Below, one piece after another: positions 1 to 4,079 of a DNA stretch of 8,526 nt. A program made the position numbers and the translations under genes. Source of the DNA: Caldifarciminota bacterium (lineage in GTDB: Bacteria > Hydrothermota > UBA3073 > NMUJ01). Location of the stretch: positions 1-8,526 of the forward strand of contig JAGGUB010000115.1 of the NCBI GenBank assembly GCA_021158725.1. Reading direction: 5' to 3'. The notes beneath the pieces are model-generated. The model saw only the letters and a program-made list of their open reading frames with translations, searched no databases and had not been told where the DNA came from. Each line of letters starts with the position of its first letter. The first letter of the stretch is position 1.

Positions 1-461
1 GTACCCTGCACCATGAACGACTGTACTTGTGGTAATACCATAAACCCGGTATGGATGAGGTGGCCATCAAGCTTACGTATGAGGAATATCGCATGCTCTG
101 CGATTTGGATGTCTTGCAGCTCCTTACTCGGGAGTGCGAACCACGCTATACCATCTATGGGTTTATCACCTTTAAGTAGGTACTCCGAGTATAACGTATC
201 GTATGGTAATACCGCAGAACGTTCCATAAGCTTATAACCGCAAATGTTGTATTCCTTGGTCAGCAGGTTATAATCCCAACGCAGATCGTGAAACTTTGGA
301 GTGCTAAATCTACCACCTACGTAGAAGCTTACGGTATAAGTGGGGTACCATTTTAGATGGTAGTAATGTGCCTCATCCCACATGCCGGGGGTATCAAGGT
401 ACTTCGGGAAAAGTGGTGTCCACACAAGCGCTTTACCGCCACCTAAATACCAGCGTCGCAT
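1..461 (-). CDS. Unrecognised protein, N-terminal part (cut by left window edge)
   Basis: An open frame of 153 codons runs from an ATG at 461 down to the window edge with no stop. The protein starts MRRWYLGGGKALVW and is rich in Trp, Tyr, Phe and His, with stretches such as WDEAHYYHLKW and RWDYNLLTKEY. There is no signal peptide, membrane segment or familiar motif. The alternation of short hydrophobic and aromatic stretches suggests a beta-rich fold. It could be the N-terminal beta-sandwich of a carbohydrate-active enzyme, but that is a weak guess. The ATG lies 18 bases after the thiC stop on the same strand, so co-transcription with thiC is likely. An in-frame TAG two codons upstream limits the start to this ATG or the adjacent CTG. 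No Shine-Dalgarno sequence precedes it, so initiation may depend on upstream translation. Codon use matches the neighbours. The coding call is fairly sure; the function is unknown. Confidence 0.7.
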   Translation of the reverse strand, partial: MRRWYLGGGKALVWTPLFPKYLDTPGMWDEAHYYHLKWYPTYTVSFYVGGRFSTPKFHDLRWDYNLLTKEYNICGYKLMERSAVLPYDTLYSEYLLKGDKPIDGIAWFALPSKELQDIQIAEHAIFLIRKLDGHLIHTGFMVLPQVQSFMVQG

Positions 462-479
462 CAGCTATATAGGGTGAAG

Positions 480-1775
480 CTATTTATTGGATTTTGGGTT
501 CAGCACATCCATCAACAACTTTATAGCACAGTACTTACCGCACATCGTACATACGTCAGGTACCGCGGGTACGGATTCGGCACGCCTCTTACGTACTTTG
601 GTGGGATCGATTGCCAATTCTGCCATTTTGTTCCAATCCAACTTCTTACGAGCTTGTGACATGCGTAGATCCCAATCATATGCACCTTTCACACCTTTGG
701 TTATATCGCCTGCATGTGCAGCTATCCTGGCAGCGATAACACCTTCGTATACCTCATCAGGTGTGGGTAATGCCAGGTGTTCCGATGGTGTCACATAGCA
801 GATGAAGTCAGCACCTGCCGCTGCCGCTATAGCAGCACCAATACCTGCAGTTATGTGATCGTATCCGGGTGCTATGTCAGTAACTACAGGGCCTAACACA
901 TAGAATGGTGCATTATGGCAAAGCTGTTTTTCAAGCTTAACATTTTCTGCCACCATATGTATGGGTATATGGCCGGGCCCTTCTATCATCACCTGTACAC
1001 CTGCTTTGAGTGCACGCTGTTGGAGTTCACCCAATGTCATCAACTCATGTATCTGGGCTGCATCCGTACTGTCTGCGATCGAGCCTGGTCTGAAGCCATC
1101 ACCCAAACTTAACGTAAGATCGTACTCACGTGCAATCTCCAACAACCTATCAAACTGCGTGTATAGGGGGTTTTCTTCCTTGTTCTTCAACATCCATACC
1201 AACAGGAATGTAGCACCTCGGCTGACGATATCGGTTACACGGCCGGTGGCACGTAATCGATCGAGTGCTGCAAACGTTACACCTGCATGTACGGTGATGA
1301 AGTCGACCCCATCCTTTGCGTGACGTTCAATCACATCAAATATCAAATCAGGTGTCATAAATATGATACCACCATGCTGTTTGGCGGCTTCGATCGCTGC
1401 TTCGTAGATGGGGACCGTACCCATGGGGCCGGGGAATGCCTTCCTTATGGCGCGTCTGAACTCACCTATATCGTTACCGGTGGATAAATCCATTATCGTA
1501 TCAGCACCTGCATCTATAGCAGCACGTACCTTGGCTAATTCTAACTCCAGATCCGCTACATCGGTGGACGACCCTATGTTGGCATTGACCTTTGTGCGTA
1601 CCCCTTTACCTATGGCTACAGGTTTCTCTATGCGGTAGCGGTTGTTAAATGGTAACACTATTTCACCACGTGCTATACCGGTACGAATGAATTCAGGTGA
1701 TACACCCTCAAGCTGAGCGACTAACTCCATTTCTGGGGTTATTTTACCCCGCTTCGCGTATTCGAGTTGTGTCAT
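480..1775 (-). CDS. thiC: Phosphomethylpyrimidine synthase ThiC (short form)
   Basis: ThiC is a radical-SAM enzyme that rearranges 5-aminoimidazole ribotide into hydroxymethylpyrimidine phosphate, the pyrimidine half of thiamine. The 431-residue protein is the short form lacking the long N-terminal domain of E. coli ThiC. It opens with the typical MTQLEYAKRGKITPEM. Family blocks follow: NANIGSS (64-70), SLGDGFRPG (223-231), EGPGHIP (265-271, candidate metal-ligand His269), YDHITAGIG (305-313) and YVTPSEHL (327-334). The C-terminal cluster-binding cysteines are Cys409, Cys412 and Cys416. Their spacing is CX2CX3C, one residue tighter than the CX2CX4C of long-form enzymes; I believe this is common in short forms but could not check. 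The start is fixed by the family-typical N-terminus. An AAAGG touches the ATG directly, too close to act as a normal ribosome site. No TPP riboswitch is visible upstream. Identification is near certain. Confidence 0.97.
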   Translation of the reverse strand: MTQLEYAKRGKITPEMELVAQLEGVSPEFIRTGIARGEIVLPFNNRYRIEKPVAIGKGVRTKVNANIGSSTDVADLELELAKVRAAIDAGADTIMDLSTGNDIGEFRRAIRKAFPGPMGTVPIYEAAIEAAKQHGGIIFMTPDLIFDVIERHAKDGVDFITVHAGVTFAALDRLRATGRVTDIVSRGATFLLVWMLKNKEENPLYTQFDRLLEIAREYDLTLSLGDGFRPGSIADSTDAAQIHELMTLGELQQRALKAGVQVMIEGPGHIPIHMVAENVKLEKQLCHNAPFYVLGPVVTDIAPGYDHITAGIGAAIAAAAGADFICYVTPSEHLALPTPDEVYEGVIAARIAAHAGDITKGVKGAYDWDLRMSQARKKLDWNKMAELAIDPTKVRKRRAESVPAVPDVCTMCGKYCAIKLLMDVLNPKSNK

Positions 1776-1781
1776 CCTTTA

Positions 1782-1808
1782 AAAATAACACAAATTACAA
1801 ATAAGCAA
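1782..1808 (-). promoter_or_regulatory. Candidate thiC promoter, leaderless type
   Basis: Read on the minus strand, a TTGCTT box (1803-1808) is followed after 15 bases by TATTTT (1782-1787), with TGT just before it as an extended -10. The box ends exactly six bases before the thiC ATG, which would put transcription start at or next to the start codon. The -35 match is weak (3 of 6), so the call rests mainly on the -10 box and its position. Confidence 0.4.
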
Positions 1809-1834
1809 CCACTTTGGGTGATAATTTCACCGTA

Positions 1835-1848
1835 TATGGTTGACCATA
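1835..1848. promoter_or_regulatory. Palindrome, possible operator in the divergent region
   Basis: The 14 bases TATGGTTGACCATA form a perfect inverted repeat with 6-base arms around TG. The right half overlaps the TTGACC -35 candidate of the antiporter promoter. A further copy of the half-site, ACCATA, lies at 1862-1867 over the -10 candidate, 19 bases downstream of the first. That placement would suit a repressor of the antiporter gene. No regulator gene is visible in the window, and a palindrome of this size can occur by chance. Confidence 0.3.
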
Positions 1849-1866
1849 GAAATTAATGAATACCAT
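1840..1866 (+). promoter_or_regulatory. Candidate promoter of the antiporter gene
   Basis: TTGACC (1840-1845, 5 of 6 to the -35 consensus) is followed after 15 bases by TACCAT (1861-1866, 4 of 6 to the -10 consensus). An alternative -10 is CATATT (1864-1869) with an 18-base spacer. Transcription would start near 1873-1876, leaving a leader of about 50 bases before the ATG at 1925. Confidence 0.35.
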
Positions 1867-1924
1867 ATTAACCGTGTTGATGCGAAGATGAAGCTATGCC
1901 TTACTTATTGTAGTGGTTCTTGAG

Positions 1925-3106
1925 ATGAACGAGATATTAGCTATCGGGTTGATACTGTTTTTCGGATACTTTGTGGGACGGCTCATTTCGAGGTTGAGGA
2001 TGCCCACCGTCACCGGGTATATACTGTTGGGGTTGGCGTTTGGTGTGTCGTTGCTTAAGATTATACCCAAGGATTTGAACCTAAAGCTTACGTGGTTGAT
2101 AGAGTTTGCACTGCTGTTGGTTGCGTTTAATGTGGGTATGGAGTTGCGGATCGATACGTTTAGAAGGTTGGGGAGATCGCTCATCTTAATCATTATACTG
2201 GAGACCGTGGGTGCATTCCTTTTCTTGTTCATGGGTATGATGCTCATGCGTCAGGGTGTAGCATTATCGTTGTTAATAGCTGCTATTGGGTGTGCGACTG
2301 CACCTGCGGTTACTGTACTGGTGCTTAATGAGTATAGGGCAGCGGGGCCACTTACACAGGTGTTACTCGCATGTGTGGGTATGGATGATGCGATCGGACT
2401 TACCTTTTACTCGGTATGTGCATCGATTGCTCATGGTATGTTCGATAAAACACAGATATCGGTGGCAATCCTGATCGGTAAGATAGTGCTTGGTGTATCG
2501 ATATCCATCATGATAGGGGTGGCCTTCGGTATTCTATTGGATCTCATAACCCGTAAGGTGACGTATCCGCTTGATATACTTGTGGTCGCGGTGGGTACAA
2601 TTATGCTTGCGGGTGGGTTGCTTCAATTCAGACCCCATGGGATACGATTCTCGCCATTGATCGCAAGTATGGCGATAGGCTTCTATATTGCAAACTTTGC
2701 ACCCCGTCACCGTGCTATAAGGGGGGCGCTTGAGCATTTCAGTATGCCATTTTATGTGATATATTTCGTGTTGGCGGGTGCGAGGCTCGATTTTAGGTTA
2801 CTTATGGCGTTGGGTTGGGTGGCTGCTGTTTACCTTATATGTCGGTTCAGTGGCAAGCTATTTGGTGCGTGGTTGGGTGGTACTATTTCACGTGCACCAC
2901 GTGCTATAAGGAGGTATACGGGGTTTGGACTGTTCTCACAAGCTGGTATAGCGATAGGGTTATGCTTATATGCGGCGAAGGAATTCCCGCAGGTGGGCGA
3001 TGTTATCGTAGCTATAGCGCTGGGGACTACGGTGGTTACCGAACTTATAGGGCCGTTGATGACGAAATTTGCAATATTACGTGCAGGTGAGGCATATAAG
3101 AGGTGA
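1925..3106 (+). CDS. CPA2-family cation/proton antiporter (NapA/Kef-like)
   Basis: This is an inner-membrane sodium/hydrogen exchanger-type protein of 393 residues, made almost wholly of hydrophobic helices, probably 12-13. Visible family marks are the unwound-helix segment CATAPAVT (123-130), the paired acidic ion-binding residues in GMDDAIGL (Asp154 and Asp155), RFSGKLFGAW with Lys311 in the position of the NapA helix-10 lysine, GLFSQAGIAIGL (335-346) and the terminal VVTELIGPL...RAGE. The double Asp plus Lys points to an electrogenic Na+(or K+)/H+ exchanger of NapA type; this is inference from the family. There is no C-terminal KTN/TrkA domain as found in Kef proteins, so regulation would have to come from separate proteins, and an EIIA and a PII-like gene follow directly. 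A GTG at 1913 is in frame, but the ATG at 1925 gives the better N-terminus. An 11-codon ORF (1888-1923) ends one base before this ATG. Confidence 0.92.
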   Translation: MNEILAIGLILFFGYFVGRLISRLRMPTVTGYILLGLAFGVSLLKIIPKDLNLKLTWLIEFALLLVAFNVGMELRIDTFRRLGRSLILIIILETVGAFLFLFMGMMLMRQGVALSLLIAAIGCATAPAVTVLVLNEYRAAGPLTQVLLACVGMDDAIGLTFYSVCASIAHGMFDKTQISVAILIGKIVLGVSISIMIGVAFGILLDLITRKVTYPLDILVVAVGTIMLAGGLLQFRPHGIRFSPLIASMAIGFYIANFAPRHRAIRGALEHFSMPFYVIYFVLAGARLDFRLLMALGWVAAVYLICRFSGKLFGAWLGGTISRAPRAIRRYTGFGLFSQAGIAIGLCLYAAKEFPQVGDVIVAIALGTTVVTELIGPLMTKFAILRAGEAYKR

Positions 3107-3114
3107 TGGATTTA

Positions 3115-3143
3115 TTGACATCATGTGATCTACGTGATATTTT
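3115..3143 (+). promoter_or_regulatory. Strong candidate promoter for the EIIA gene
   Basis: A perfect TTGACA (3115-3120) is followed after 17 bases by TATTTT (3138-3143), with TG one base before it as an extended -10 (TGATATTTT). Transcription would start around 3150, right in front of the AGGAGGT at 3152-3158. This lies in the 55-base gap after the antiporter stop, so the EIIA and PII-like genes could be transcribed apart from the antiporter. Confidence 0.6.
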
Positions 3144-3151
3144 AACAAAAT

Positions 3152-3158
3152 AGGAGGT
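3152..3158 (+). promoter_or_regulatory. Shine-Dalgarno site of the EIIA gene
   Basis: AGGAGGT ends three bases before the ATG at 3162. It is the clearest ribosome site in the window. It shows that this organism uses Shine-Dalgarno initiation, in contrast to the bare starts of thiC and the 8291 gene. Confidence 0.75.
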
Positions 3159-3161
3159 ATA

Positions 3162-3695
3162 ATGTTATTGAGTGAGTTGTTGACCCCGGATTTGGTGATA
3201 CTTGATCTGAAGGCACGTACCAAACGGGATATCATTGCGGAGATGGTGGAATTGTTTGTCCAATCCGGTATCGTAACCGATAAGGAGAAGTTCATCGAGA
3301 TGATCGAGAAACGTGAACAGATAGAATCCACTGCTATAGGGGGTGGTATTGCTATACCTCATGCGAGGTCGGAAGTCGTCAAACAGCTACGGGTGGGGTT
3401 TGCACGTTCGAAGGAGGGGGTTGATTTCGATGCACTCGACCGTAAGCCAGTATACTTGATATTTATGATAGCGGCACCTATCGATGTACGTAAGGAGTAT
3501 TTGCAGGCGGTAGCTAAGGTGGCACGTCTACTTAAGTCGAGCGTTATGCGTAAGGCGTTGATGGATGCGGAGACAAAAGAGGATGTTATGAGGGTGATAA
3601 TGGATTTTGACGGTGTCGTACCTGAACGTGTTGAGGTTAAAACAAAAGAGGGTAGGGTCATATACAAACAGGGTGAGCAACCTAAAGGAGGGTGA
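3162..3695 (+). CDS. Stand-alone PTS EIIA-2 domain protein (PtsN/fructose-mannitol type)
   Basis: This 177-residue cytoplasmic protein carries the PTS EIIA type-2 fold (about residues 3-147). EIIA proteins accept a phosphoryl group from HPr or NPr on one histidine; here this is His67 in GGIAIPHARS, the hallmark of the family. DLKARTKRDIIAEMVELF near the start and AAPIDVRKEYLQAVAKVARLL (105-125) also fit. No EIIB or EIIC is nearby, so a regulatory role like that of EIIA-Ntr, which controls potassium transport in E. coli, is more likely than sugar uptake. The antiporter directly upstream is an obvious target candidate (inference). Residues 150-177 form an extra charged, Gly/Lys-rich tail beyond the usual domain end. 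The start is set by AGGAGGT three bases before the ATG. The stop overlaps the next start as TGATG, a translational-coupling arrangement. Domain identity is very likely; the regulatory role is inferred. Confidence 0.93.
   Translation: MLLSELLTPDLVILDLKARTKRDIIAEMVELFVQSGIVTDKEKFIEMIEKREQIESTAIGGGIAIPHARSEVVKQLRVGFARSKEGVDFDALDRKPVYLIFMIAAPIDVRKEYLQAVAKVARLLKSSVMRKALMDAETKEDVMRVIMDFDGVVPERVEVKTKEGRVIYKQGEQPKGG
3684..3691 (+). promoter_or_regulatory. Shine-Dalgarno site of the PII-like gene, inside the EIIA gene
   Basis: AAAGGAGG ends three bases before the ATG at 3695 and lies within the last codons of the EIIA gene. With the TGATG stop/start overlap, this points to coupled translation of the two proteins. 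The spacing favours the ATG over the GTG at 3692. Confidence 0.65.
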
Positions 3696-4039
3696 TGTAT
3701 CTATTGATCATCATCCTACATAAGGAAGAGTATCTGGATGATGTGCTCGAAACTCTCGTGGAGCTGGGTGTGGATGAAGCGATAACTATGGAAGTGGAGT
3801 CGCTTGGTAAGGCGCTCGCTTATAAGGTGCCAATATTTGCGGGGTTGAGGTTGGGTATCGAGAGTAAACCCTACTCACGTACTATATTTGCGGTGACGGA
3901 TGATCCGCAGACTGGACGTAAACTTATAGAGATGTTGCGTAAGGTGGATATCGATCTTGAAGCTAAGGGGGTGGCACGTATACTTACGGTGAAGCTGGAA
4001 TCCATATATGGTACACCGGAGGAGATAACCGAAATTTAG
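3695..4039 (+). CDS. Small PII-like (GlnB-fold) protein of unknown ligand
   Basis: This 114-residue protein begins MYLLIIILHKEEYLDDVLETL and continues with GVDEAITMEVESLGKAL, VPIFAGLRLG and KPYSRTIFAVTDD. The beta-alpha-beta start, the central AGLR...SRTIFAV segment and the length resemble PII-superfamily proteins of uncertain function that occur beside transporters. PII proteins are usually trimers that bind nucleotides or other small ligands and regulate transporters or enzymes. I see no clear match to the classical GlnB T-loop uridylylation site, so this is not a standard nitrogen-regulatory PII. The ATG at 3695 shares its A with the TGA of the EIIA gene, and AAAGGAGG just upstream, inside the end of the EIIA gene, serves as ribosome site; an in-frame GTG at 3692 is less likely. 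The pairing suggests joint action with EIIA on the antiporter. Fold assignment is moderate; function is unknown. Confidence 0.72.
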   Translation: MYLLIIILHKEEYLDDVLETLVELGVDEAITMEVESLGKALAYKVPIFAGLRLGIESKPYSRTIFAVTDDPQTGRKLIEMLRKVDIDLEAKGVARILTVKLESIYGTPEEITEI

Positions 4040-4046
4040 CCATTCG

Positions 4047-4073
4047 TTGACGTGATAACGGCTGAGGTAAAAT
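4047..4073 (+). promoter_or_regulatory. Candidate polA promoter, leaderless type
   Basis: TTGACG (4047-4052, 5 of 6) is followed after 15 bases by TAAAAT (4068-4073, 5 of 6), which ends six bases before the ATG at 4080. This lies in the 40-base gap after the PII-like gene. A GAGGT at 4064-4068 overlaps it and could instead be a ribosome site if the gene is read from an upstream transcript. The two readings are mutually exclusive for a given mRNA. Confidence 0.4.
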
Positions 4074-4079
4074 TTAGTG

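Noticed and set aside
1..461. Glycogen-debranching or other glycoside-hydrolase assignment for the left-edge gene
   Set aside because: The general look is similar, but no catalytic or family motif is present in the visible part.
961..1323. A 120-codon plus-strand open frame opposite thiC
   Set aside because: It is antisense to conserved ThiC blocks and has no recognisable domain or ribosome site.
1776..1912. TPP riboswitch ahead of thiC
   Set aside because: The conserved sequence blocks of the aptamer are absent on the minus strand.
3162..3695. EIIA as part of a sugar-uptake PTS
   Set aside because: No EIIB, EIIC, HPr or sugar-metabolism gene is nearby; the neighbours are an antiporter and a PII-like protein.
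4038..4064. Hairpin terminator between the PII-like gene and polA
   Set aside because: Only four contiguous pairs (CGTT/AACG) form, with a bulge below and no T-run.
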